A stretch of DNA of 6,262 nt from contig JADFHH010000106.1 in NCBI GenBank assembly GCA_022567275.1, forward strand, positions 1-6,262. The letters are read 5' to 3'. The notes beneath the pieces are model-generated. The model made no database searches, was not told where the DNA came from, and was given only the letters and a program-made list of their open reading frames with translations. Position 1 is the stretch's first letter. The number at the start of each line of letters is the position of its first letter. Positions 1-5,713 of this stretch are shown in pieces. The position numbers were made by a program, and so were the translations under genes. This stretch comes from Pseudomonadota bacterium (GTDB lineage: Bacteria; Pseudomonadota; Alphaproteobacteria; Rhizobiales; Methyloligellaceae).

Positions 1-398
1 TCCTGCGCCTCCCGCGCGCCCGCCGCCCTGTCAGCGGCGACGATGGCGGGCGCGATACGGGCCAGCAACAGGGCTTCATCGCCAATGTCGCGCGCCCGGT
101 CCTGATCCAGGTTCACGCGGTGCGGCCCACCGGTGGTCCCGCCATATCCGCGGGTCAGGAAAAAGGGCCGCTCGCCCAATTCATGCAAAATCCGGGCGAT
201 GGCGATCGCCGCCGGTGTCTTGCCAGCGCCTCCGGACGTGAAATTGCCAATGCAGATAACCGGGATGTCCGCATGAAAGGGATGGGCAAACGCCCAGCGC
301 AAACGCGCGCCCGCATCCCAGACAAGGGCCGCCGGCAGCAACAGCGCCGGCCAGGGGCTGGCATGCGCGTGCCACCAGAAAGGGGCCCTAGGAGGCAC
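1..398 (-). CDS. lpxK: Tetraacyldisaccharide 4'-kinase LpxK, N-terminal part (runs off the left edge)
   Basis: LpxK is the inner-membrane kinase that uses ATP to phosphorylate the 4' position of the tetraacyldisaccharide lipid A precursor, giving lipid IVA. The 132 codons present begin with an aromatic, hydrophobic segment (residues 7-27, with FWW at 7-9) typical of the membrane-associated N-terminus. The P-loop GNFTSGGAGKTP follows at 51-62, then LTRGYGG at 81-87, IGDEALLLA at 105-113 and ADRAAGAR at 122-129. This order and spacing are those of the LpxK family. I chose the GTG at 398-396 because AAGGA lies 8 nt upstream and because it includes the FWW segment; no ATG in this frame precedes the P-loop. 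The start overlaps the end of the waaA fusion gene by 11 nt, which suggests translational coupling. The C-terminal part, more than half of the usual length of about 330 residues, lies outside the window. The assignment is strong. Confidence 0.93.
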   Translation of the reverse strand, partial: MPPRAPFWWHAHASPWPALLLPAALVWDAGARLRWAFAHPFHADIPVICIGNFTSGGAGKTPAAIAIARILHELGERPFFLTRGYGGTTGGPHRVNLDQDRARDIGDEALLLARIAPAIVAADRAAGAREAQ

Positions 399-2412
399 GC
401 CTGCGTTCCTTTTTGGAAGGTTTGGGAGGCAGATATGGCGCCAGCGCTTCAATTGTGATTTCAAGCGCACCGCTCATTTCAGCTATAGCGCGGTGAGCGT
501 TTGACACAAGTTTTTTGCGCGCGTCTTCATCCTGGAGGAGCGTTCGCGCCTGAACGATAAGATCCGCCTCGTCCTGTACTTCAGAGCATGCGTCCGCCCT
601 TAACAGAGCGGCATAGGCTTCCTCGAAATTGTGCACATTGGGGCCGGTGAGCACCGCCGTTTCATGCCTGATGGCTTCGATGGGGTTCTGGCCGCCATGG
701 GGCACCAGCGAGCCGCCGATAAAGGCGAGGGACGCGAGCGCGTAGAACAGGCCAAGCTCGCCGATTGTGTCGGCGATATAGATGTCATGCGCGCGCGATG
801 GTTCCTCCAGCTTTGTGCGCCGGGCGCAGTTCAGTCCCTGCCTCTCCAGCAGAACGCACACTTCAGCCCCCCTGTCGGGATGGCGCGGGACAATGATGGT
901 CAGCAGGTCAGGAAAGTCTTTTTTCAAGGCCCGGTGGACGTTTGCCACGATTTCTTCCTCACCCCGATGGGTGCTGGCGGCAAGAAAAACGGGCCGCCCC
1001 GCTATCGCCTTTTTGAGGTTACGCAGCGCACCCTTGTCAGCGGGCGGTGCGGGCGCATCCATTTTCAGGTTTCCCGCGGCCAGCACATTACGCGAACCCA
1101 GGCGCTCGAAGTTGGCCGCATATCGGTTATTTTGCGCCAGTACGAGATCGAAACTGGAGAACAGGGGCCGGGCAATGCCGCTGTGCTTGCGCCAGCGCTT
1201 TAACGAGCGGGGCGATATGCGGCCATTGACCAGCACCAGCGGAATGCCGCGGTCGCGGGCTTGCCGGATCATATTCGGCCAGATTTCCGACTCGGTCAAA
1301 ATAGCGATTGCCGGCTTCCAGTGGTCGAGGAACCGCGCCATGAAGTCAGGCGTATCCAGCGGGATATATTGATGAATGGCGCGCCGCGCCAGCCGGGCGC
1401 GCGCCAGCCGGGCCGACGTTACCGTTCCCGTCGTCAGTATAACCTGCAAGTCAGGCCGCTCCTGCATCAACCTTTCGATCAGATGGAGAATGGCGTTTGT
1501 CTCGCCGACACTCGCGGCATGAAACCAGACGATCTGCCCGTCAGGGCGGGCTGCGCCCGCTATGCCCATCCGCTCCGCGGTGCGGCCGGCCTCTTCCTTG
1601 CCGTGGCGTTGCCTGTATTTCAGCAGCAGCGGGGCGGCGGGTTGCAGGAGACTTGTGATCGCAGTGTAGCCGCGCAGCAGCGCGCCATATTGGTTTGCCC
1701 GGTCACCGGTCGGCCCGCCGCGCTCGGTGGTCCCGGAGGATTTGTAGGCGCGCGCGGTCACCTCGTTCAGGCTATCCTCCAAGGCCTGCCGCGCTGTTTC
1801 GAGTTCGGCCTCGTTCGCATGGCGGGCAACGCGGATCTGTGGCCCTCCGGCCATGACCATGCTGGAGAAGGGCAGATTTACGGTGAAGCCGCTCCAGCTG
1901 TTGAGCTTGAAATAGCGGTTGGTCGCCACCGCGCAGGGCAGGATGGGCCGTCCTGAATATTTGGCCAGGATGACGAGGCCGAGACCGGCCTTGCGGGCCG
2001 GACCGGGAGGAATATCCGCCGTCAGGGCGATGGTGGTATCGTTTTTGAGTGCGTTCATGCAGGCGCGCAGGGCGGCGAATCCACCCTTGTCCTTGCCCTT
2101 TCGGCCGGCGGCCGCGCCACGGATGGTGGTCATGCCGAAGCGGCGGAGTGTCACGTCCATAATGTCGCCATCGAAATGTTTGGCCACCATGACAGTGACC
2201 TTGATGCCGGCGCGTGAGCGTATGAATGGAAGCAGAAGCCCCTGTCCATGCCACATGGCGATGATCAGCGGTTGATCAGCCAGGTTTATCTCTATCCAAT
2301 CGGCCGGGTCTTCCTTCACGCTGCCGGTGCGCTTGATGAAGCGGATATAGGCGGCCATCAGTGCACCGGCGGTGCGGATCAATGCTTTGGATTTCAACGC
2401 AGCTTGCAACAT
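388..2412 (-). CDS. waaA: Fusion protein: DUF374 lysophospholipid acyltransferase-like domain + Kdo transferase WaaA (KdtA)
   Basis: This is a 674-residue protein with two domains that are commonly separate neighbouring genes in related bacteria. Residues 1-222 resemble the DUF374 family (LpxL/PlsC-like fold): WHGQGLLLP at 54-62 with putative catalytic H55, MVAKHFDGD at 75-83, ADIPPGPARKAGLG at 132-145, and SGRPILPCAVAT at 153-164. The substrate of this family is not established. Residues 243-660 form a complete GT30 transferase that moves Kdo from CMP-Kdo to lipid IVA. Its motifs are HAASVGE at 298-304 (E304 matches the family's catalytic glutamate), TTGTVTSA 327-334, ESEIWPN 374-380, NGRIS 396-400, GNLKMDAP 447-454, STHRGEEE 480-487, PRHPDR 509-514, and a Gly-rich GGSLVPHGGQNPIEA 566-580. 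The linker at 223-242 has no stop codon. Translation starts at the ATG 18 nt after the msbA stop, with only a weak AGG 11 nt upstream, so reinitiation after msbA is plausible. An in-frame GTG at 1761 could in principle start a separate WaaA, but it lies within the conserved end of DUF374. Whether WaaA adds one or two Kdo units cannot be read from the sequence. Confidence 0.93.
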   Translation of the reverse strand: MLQAALKSKALIRTAGALMAAYIRFIKRTGSVKEDPADWIEINLADQPLIIAMWHGQGLLLPFIRSRAGIKVTVMVAKHFDGDIMDVTLRRFGMTTIRGAAAGRKGKDKGGFAALRACMNALKNDTTIALTADIPPGPARKAGLGLVILAKYSGRPILPCAVATNRYFKLNSWSGFTVNLPFSSMVMAGGPQIRVARHANEAELETARQALEDSLNEVTARAYKSSGTTERGGPTGDRANQYGALLRGYTAITSLLQPAAPLLLKYRQRHGKEEAGRTAERMGIAGAARPDGQIVWFHAASVGETNAILHLIERLMQERPDLQVILTTGTVTSARLARARLARRAIHQYIPLDTPDFMARFLDHWKPAIAILTESEIWPNMIRQARDRGIPLVLVNGRISPRSLKRWRKHSGIARPLFSSFDLVLAQNNRYAANFERLGSRNVLAAGNLKMDAPAPPADKGALRNLKKAIAGRPVFLAASTHRGEEEIVANVHRALKKDFPDLLTIIVPRHPDRGAEVCVLLERQGLNCARRTKLEEPSRAHDIYIADTIGELGLFYALASLAFIGGSLVPHGGQNPIEAIRHETAVLTGPNVHNFEEAYAALLRADACSEVQDEADLIVQARTLLQDEDARKKLVSNAHRAIAEMSGALEITIEALAPYLPPKPSKKERRRAS
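407..411 (-). promoter_or_regulatory. Ribosome binding site for lpxK (decides the GTG start)
   Basis: On the minus strand AAGGA ends 8 nt before the GTG at 398. It lies inside the last codons of the upstream waaA fusion gene, and it is the main reason to prefer this GTG over later starts. Confidence 0.6.
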
Positions 2413-2430
2413 GATCAGTGACGCCTGACC

Positions 2431-4323
2431 TTAGCCTACCGGGACAGAGCGGTCTGCTTTGTTTTTCCGCGCACCCCTCGTGGCGGCTTTGCGCCGTGGT
2501 TTGCGCCCGTTGCCGCGCGCGGAAAAGCCCAGCTGTGCGCCGTTCAACCGGGCGTAAAGTCCGCCTGCCGCCATCAGCTCTTCATGCCGTCCTGTTTCCA
2601 CGATCCGTCCCTCGTCCAGGACGCAAATCAGATCCGCATCCTTCACCGTCGAGAGCCGGTGCGCGATCATCAGCACTGTGCGCCCGCGCATGAGCTTCTC
2701 GAGCGCCGATTGCACTTCAGCCTCGGCCTCGCTGTCGAGCGAACTTGTCGGCTCATCGAGCAGCAGGATCGGTGCATTCTTGAAAATGGCCCGGGCGATG
2801 GCGATGCGCTGCTTTTCACCGCCTGAGAGAATATTGCCGGCCTCGCCAGCCCGGGTGTCATAGCCTTGGGGAAGCCTGGTGATGAAGTCGTGCGCGGCAG
2901 CGGACCTGGCGGCGGCGATAACCTCCTCGTCGCTGCCCTGCGAACCATAGGTGATGTTGTCGCGGATGCTTTCGTCGAACAGCACCGGATCCTGTGTCAC
3001 CAGTGCTATCGCATCGCGCAGGCTGGCGGTGGAGAGTTTGGAAACGTCCTGTCCATCGAGGAGGACGCGCCCCTTCTGCGGATCGTAGAAGCGCAGCACG
3101 AGATTGATGATCGTACTCTTGCCGGCGCCCGAGGGCCCCACCAGCGCTACTGTTTTGCCACCGGGCACGTTGAGTGAAATATTCCGCAATACGGAGGTGC
3201 CTTCGCCATCGTTATAGGCAAATGACACCTTATCGAAAACGATCTCTCCGCGGTTGAGTTGCAACGGCCTGGCGTCCGGGGCGTCCACCAGTTTTCTTTC
3301 ATGGTCGATGATGCCGAAGACGCGGCTGGCGGCGGCCACGCCCTCCTGTAAGGTGGTCTGCAATGTCGCCACGCTTTTCAACGGCTGATAGATGAGCATC
3401 GTCGCGGTCATGAAGCCCATGAAATGTCCAAGTGTTACAGCGCCGGTAATACCCTTCACTCCGGCATAGTAGATCAGCAGGGCGAAGCCGATGCCGACCA
3501 TGATTTCCACCACCGGGCCCGATGCGGCGCGCGCCCTGGCGCCACGCATTGTAAATTCCAGCGCCCGGTTGATGGCGGTGGTCGCACGTTCAACCTCATG
3601 GCTTTCCTGCCTATAGGCGCGAACGATGGGGATGCCGGCGATGGTCTGTGAAATGAGCACGCTCAAATCGCCGGTTTCCTGAAGCGATTTTGTGGTGGAT
3701 TTGCGCATTTTGCGCCGCTGCCGGCCGAGGAGGAAAACCGCGATCGGCATAAATAACAGGACGATGCCGGAGAAACGCAAATCCATATAGAGCATGGCGC
3801 CGACGAGGAAGACGACCTTGAGCAGGTTTTGTCCCAACGCCACGATCGCGCGGCTCGCCGTCTCACGGATGAGATTGGCGTCATAGAGAAATCCGGAAAT
3901 CAGCCGCCCCGAATGCACCGAATTGATCCAACTGAGGTCCGCTTGCGTGATCTTGGCGAACATGGCGATGCGCAGATCGGCGATGAACCGGTGGCCGAGA
4001 TAGCCTACCGTTACGGTAGAAATATACTCCGTGAGCGCCTTGGTGGTGGTGATGAGGATGATGAAGCCCATGATCGGGTAGATCATTTCGCTCTTTTTGG
4101 CGATGAACACATCATCGGCGACCATTTGTATCAGGAATGGAATGGCGCCTGTGGTCGCGGCCGCAAATGCCAATGTAATCCCCGACAGGATCAGCAGGCC
4201 GAGACGCGGCCGCAGATGCTCGCGCCATATGCGCTCGATAACCTCGCGCGTTGAATAATCGGCCTGAAGCACGTCGGCCTCGCGCTTGATCGAGTCGGTG
4301 TCGCTAAACAGGCTATCTTTCAC
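2431..4323 (-). CDS. msbA: MsbA-type lipid A/LPS ABC exporter (fused permease and ATPase)
   Basis: This 630-residue half-transporter would dimerise in the inner membrane and flip core-lipid A to the periplasmic leaflet using ATP. Six hydrophobic segments fit a type IV exporter permease, at about 41-64, 82-105, 159-180, 183-200, 268-290 and 296-316. The ATPase domain (about 360-595) has every expected motif: Walker A GPSGAGKST 396-404, Q-loop TQDP 443-446, signature LSGGEKQRIAIARA 499-512, Walker B ILLLDEP 519-525, D-loop SSLD 527-530, and switch histidine H555. The start is a GTG with GGAAAGA just upstream (4334-4328), and there is no good alternative start before the first membrane helix. 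The protein ends in a basic tail of about 30 residues (602-630), longer than a minimal MsbA needs. The ABC family alone does not fix the substrate; the lipid A assignment rests on its position directly upstream of the DUF374-waaA fusion and lpxK. It could instead export another lipid or glycolipid. Confidence 0.85.
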   Translation of the reverse strand: MKDSLFSDTDSIKREADVLQADYSTREVIERIWREHLRPRLGLLILSGITLAFAAATTGAIPFLIQMVADDVFIAKKSEMIYPIMGFIILITTTKALTEYISTVTVGYLGHRFIADLRIAMFAKITQADLSWINSVHSGRLISGFLYDANLIRETASRAIVALGQNLLKVVFLVGAMLYMDLRFSGIVLLFMPIAVFLLGRQRRKMRKSTTKSLQETGDLSVLISQTIAGIPIVRAYRQESHEVERATTAINRALEFTMRGARARAASGPVVEIMVGIGFALLIYYAGVKGITGAVTLGHFMGFMTATMLIYQPLKSVATLQTTLQEGVAAASRVFGIIDHERKLVDAPDARPLQLNRGEIVFDKVSFAYNDGEGTSVLRNISLNVPGGKTVALVGPSGAGKSTIINLVLRFYDPQKGRVLLDGQDVSKLSTASLRDAIALVTQDPVLFDESIRDNITYGSQGSDEEVIAAARSAAAHDFITRLPQGYDTRAGEAGNILSGGEKQRIAIARAIFKNAPILLLDEPTSSLDSEAEAEVQSALEKLMRGRTVLMIAHRLSTVKDADLICVLDEGRIVETGRHEELMAAGGLYARLNGAQLGFSARGNGRKPRRKAATRGARKNKADRSVPVG

Positions 4324-4327
4324 GAGG

Positions 4328-4334
4328 TCTTTCC
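4328..4334 (-). promoter_or_regulatory. Ribosome binding site for msbA (supports the GTG start)
   Basis: GGAAAGA on the minus strand ends 4 nt before the GTG at 4323. The match to the Shine-Dalgarno core is imperfect, but it is the only purine-rich stretch at a workable distance. Confidence 0.45.
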
Positions 4335-4393
4335 GTCGGCGGACCCTGGGATCCTGACTTAGAGTTACACGGTGCGCCGCGCAGCCTCATATT

Positions 4394-4405
4394 GATCGAA
4401 CGATC
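4394..4405. repeat. 12-bp perfect palindrome GATCGAACGATC
   Basis: The two 5-base arms, GATCG and CGATC, are exact inverted copies around a 2-base centre. The site lies 71-82 nt upstream of the msbA GTG, in noncoding DNA. Its size and symmetry would suit a dimeric regulator, but a 5-bp arm is short enough to arise by chance and no second copy is seen in the window. Confidence 0.4.
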
Positions 4406-4465
4406 TTCTAACAGCTACTGCTCTGTTGCGCCATACGATGCGGTCAGCCGGGCACGAACACCGTT

Positions 4466-4723
4466 TCAGGTTTTTCCATTGTCCCCTTCGGGGTCAAGCA
4501 GACGGTGCAGGTGAACAATGAAGTAGCGCATATGCGCATTATCCACCGAGCGTTGCGCGGCCCCCTTCCAGGCATCGTAGGCGGAAGCATAATTGGCATA
4601 CATCCCGACAATATCGAGTTCATCGAGGTTCACGAATTCAACACCCTGAAGGTCTTTCAGTTCGCCGCCAAACACCAGATGCAGCAGTTGTTTGCGCGTA
4701 TCGTGTGCCTGACTTTTCGCCAT
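4466..4723 (-). CDS. DUF4170 family protein, function unknown
   Basis: This small 85-residue soluble protein has no signal peptide or membrane segment. Its core fits the alphaproteobacterial DUF4170 family: LLHLVFGGEL at 13-22, FVNLDELDIVGMY at 30-42, NYASAYDAWKGAAQRSVDNA at 44-63, and MRYFIVHLHRLLDPEG at 65-80. No catalytic motif is recognisable and no function is established that I know of. The gene starts 19 nt after the cysQ stop codon and is surely co-transcribed with it. The ATG is the only usable start: an in-frame TAA lies four codons upstream (4735-4733), and the next methionine is inside the conserved core. Its place between cysQ and LPS assembly genes hints at an envelope-related or regulatory role, but that is only inference. 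Confidence 0.88.
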   Translation of the reverse strand: MAKSQAHDTRKQLLHLVFGGELKDLQGVEFVNLDELDIVGMYANYASAYDAWKGAAQRSVDNAHMRYFIVHLHRLLDPEGDNGKT

Positions 4724-4737
4724 CGGATATTCTTAGG

Positions 4738-4744
4738 CCTCCTT
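4738..4744 (-). promoter_or_regulatory. Strong Shine-Dalgarno AAGGAGG overlapping the cysQ stop codon, unusually far from the DUF4170 start
   Basis: AAGGAGG overlaps the TAA stop of cysQ and is a near-perfect ribosome binding site. It lies 14 nt from the DUF4170 ATG, longer than the usual 5-9 nt. A weaker AAGAA at 4734-4730 lies 6 nt from the ATG and may be the site actually used. The arrangement suggests translational coupling to cysQ. Confidence 0.5.
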
Positions 4745-5564
4745 ACGCGATCGTTTGGCGCCAGGTGCGCTCGATCAATGCGGCGTGCAGTGCCGGTCCG
4801 GCCGAGACGATGGAGCGATGGCGCGTGTTTTCGCGATTGTAAACCAGCGGCTGTGCATCATGGGTGGTGATAATGCCGCAGGCCTCTTCCACCAGAAGAT
4901 GGGCCGCGGCAATGTCCCAATCGTTTTTTGCCGACAATGAGATTGTCCCGTCGCATGTCCCGGCGGCGACGAGGGCAAGCCGGTAGGCAATCGAGTTCAC
5001 CCACATGGTCTTGATCTCCGGCCACGGCCGGTCCCATCTCTCGGGGCGGAACAGCGTCGCGGAGGCCGCCAGGCGGCAGCCTTCGAGTTTCACCGGCTCA
5101 CAAACTTTCATGCGCGCGCCATTCAGGAATGCGCCGCCGCCGCGCGCGGCGTGGTAAAATTCGTTCACCGCCGGATTAAACACCGCGGCCAGCAGGCTCC
5201 GCCCATCCTCGACCAGCGCGGCGGAGATGGTCCATTCCGGTTTGCCTTTCAGGAACGCGCGCGTGCCGTCGATCGGGTCGACTATCCACACCCGCGTGTG
5301 ATTGAGCCTCTCAAGAGTGTCCTCGCTCTCTTCGGAAAGCCAGCCATAGGCGTTGCGGCTGCCCTGGAGCAGACGCGCCTTCAACAAGGCATCGACCGCG
5401 AGATCGGCTTCGCTCACGGCGGTGCCATCGGGCTTGATTTCACTGTGCGGCGCATTGCCGAAAAATGTTAGCGCAAGCGCACCGGCTTCGCGCACGGCAT
5501 CGATCAGCAGAGCTAGATCGCTCTCAAGCGCGGACGGCGATGCGGGCTGAATAGGCGTGTTCAT
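4743..5564 (-). CDS. cysQ: 3'(2'),5'-bisphosphate nucleotidase CysQ / inositol monophosphatase family
   Basis: This 273-residue cytosolic Mg-dependent phosphatase most likely removes the 3'-phosphate from PAP (3'-phosphoadenosine 5'-phosphate), the by-product of sulfate activation and sulfotransfer. It carries the inositol-monophosphatase fold signatures: KPDGTAVSEAD at 44-54, metal-binding WLSEES at 75-80 (E78, E79), WIVDPIDGTRAF at 93-104 (D96, D99), and NDWDIAAAHLL at 214-224 (D217 as the third metal site). GGGAFLNG at 142-149 is also typical of the family. Length is normal and no key residue is missing. The ATG at 5564 has a weak AGG 4 nt upstream. It is the first gene of the minus-strand group and diverges from the DUF6101 gene. 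Members of this fold also hydrolyse inositol phosphate or fructose bisphosphate; the WIVDPIDGTRAF stretch and the DUF4170 neighbour favour CysQ, but substrate is not proven by sequence. Confidence 0.85.
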   Translation of the reverse strand: MNTPIQPASPSALESDLALLIDAVREAGALALTFFGNAPHSEIKPDGTAVSEADLAVDALLKARLLQGSRNAYGWLSEESEDTLERLNHTRVWIVDPIDGTRAFLKGKPEWTISAALVEDGRSLLAAVFNPAVNEFYHAARGGGAFLNGARMKVCEPVKLEGCRLAASATLFRPERWDRPWPEIKTMWVNSIAYRLALVAAGTCDGTISLSAKNDWDIAAAHLLVEEACGIITTHDAQPLVYNRENTRHRSIVSAGPALHAALIERTWRQTIA

Positions 5565-5679
5565 GGGACCTGCCGGAAGTTGGTTGAACCTTTCTAAAAG
5601 ACTTACACGCTGAACACCAAACTTTAACGCTCCTTTTTAAGGGGATCAGAAGGTCTGTGTGAGACACTCCATCCTATCA

Positions 5680-5699
5680 AGGTTGCGCTTAGACAACCT
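5680..5699. repeat. 6-bp inverted repeat AGGTTG / CAACCT just before the DUF6101 ribosome binding site
   Basis: The arms at 5680-5685 and 5694-5699 are exact inverted copies separated by 8 bases. The right arm ends immediately before the AGGGGAG ribosome binding site at 5701. It could act as an operator or form a short hairpin in the 5' leader. No U-run follows, so it is not a terminator. Confidence 0.35.
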
Positions 5700-5700
5700 G

Positions 5701-5707
5701 AGGGGAG
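5701..5707 (+). promoter_or_regulatory. Ribosome binding site for the DUF6101 gene (decides the GTG start)
   Basis: AGGGGAG lies 6 nt before the GTG at 5714, which is ideal spacing. It supports this start over the first in-frame ATG at 5768. Confidence 0.7.
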
Positions 5708-5713
5708 TTAACA

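Larger units (their letters stand above)
4324..4465 (-). promoter_or_regulatory. 142-nt gap upstream of msbA, possible internal promoter or operator region
   Basis: This gap separates the DUF4170 gene from msbA and is much wider than the other same-strand spacings (18-19 nt or overlapping). No U-rich hairpin follows the DUF4170 stop, so I see no intrinsic terminator. A perfect 12-base palindrome sits about 70 nt before the msbA start, followed on the minus strand by an AT-rich CAATAT that could be a -10 element. I find no convincing -35 partner. A promoter here is an inference from spacing, not from clear boxes. Confidence 0.3.
5565..5713. promoter_or_regulatory. Divergent intergenic region between cysQ and the DUF6101 gene
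   Basis: This 149-nt space separates two genes transcribed in opposite directions, so it must contain the promoter for each unless one is transcribed from elsewhere. It is more AT-rich than the flanking coding DNA, especially at 5591-5640. I searched both strands for spaced -35 and -10 boxes and found only weak matches, so I give no box positions. It contains the small palindrome GGTTGAACC (5582-5590) and an inverted repeat at 5680-5699. Confidence 0.5.

Noticed and set aside
120..458. 112-codon plus-strand frame over the lpxK start
   Set aside because: Antisense shadow of lpxK and the end of waaA; no ribosome site or recognisable domain.
1385..1413. 15-nt tandem repeat inside waaA encoding ARLAR twice
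   Set aside because: The region keeps the length I expect for WaaA between TTGTVTSA and the IHQYIPLD segment, so it looks like GC-rich codon usage in an Ala/Leu/Arg helix rather than a recent duplication.
1261..1956. 231-codon open frame on the plus strand, antisense to the waaA fusion gene
   Set aside because: It is opposite a clearly conserved protein, matches no family I know, and long antisense frames are expected in GC-rich DNA.
1772..2254. 160-codon minus-strand frame overlapping the DUF374 domain
   Set aside because: It is a shifted-frame shadow of the DUF374 coding sequence; its Arg/His/Gly-rich composition is typical of an out-of-frame translation.
2413..2433. The msbA stop codon is in the same frame as the DUF374-waaA gene, 18 nt upstream, suggesting a possible larger fusion by readthrough
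   Set aside because: The stop is TAA with no readthrough context that I recognise, and an ATG follows; the shared frame is a one-in-three coincidence.
4483..4493. CCCCTTCGGGG hairpin near the end of the DUF4170 gene as a possible terminator
   Set aside because: The stem is only 4 bp, lies inside coding sequence, and is not followed by a U-run in the minus-strand transcript.
5632..5642. CCTTTTTAAGG symmetric element in the divergent region
   Set aside because: Only 4-bp arms in an AT-rich stretch; too short to separate from chance.
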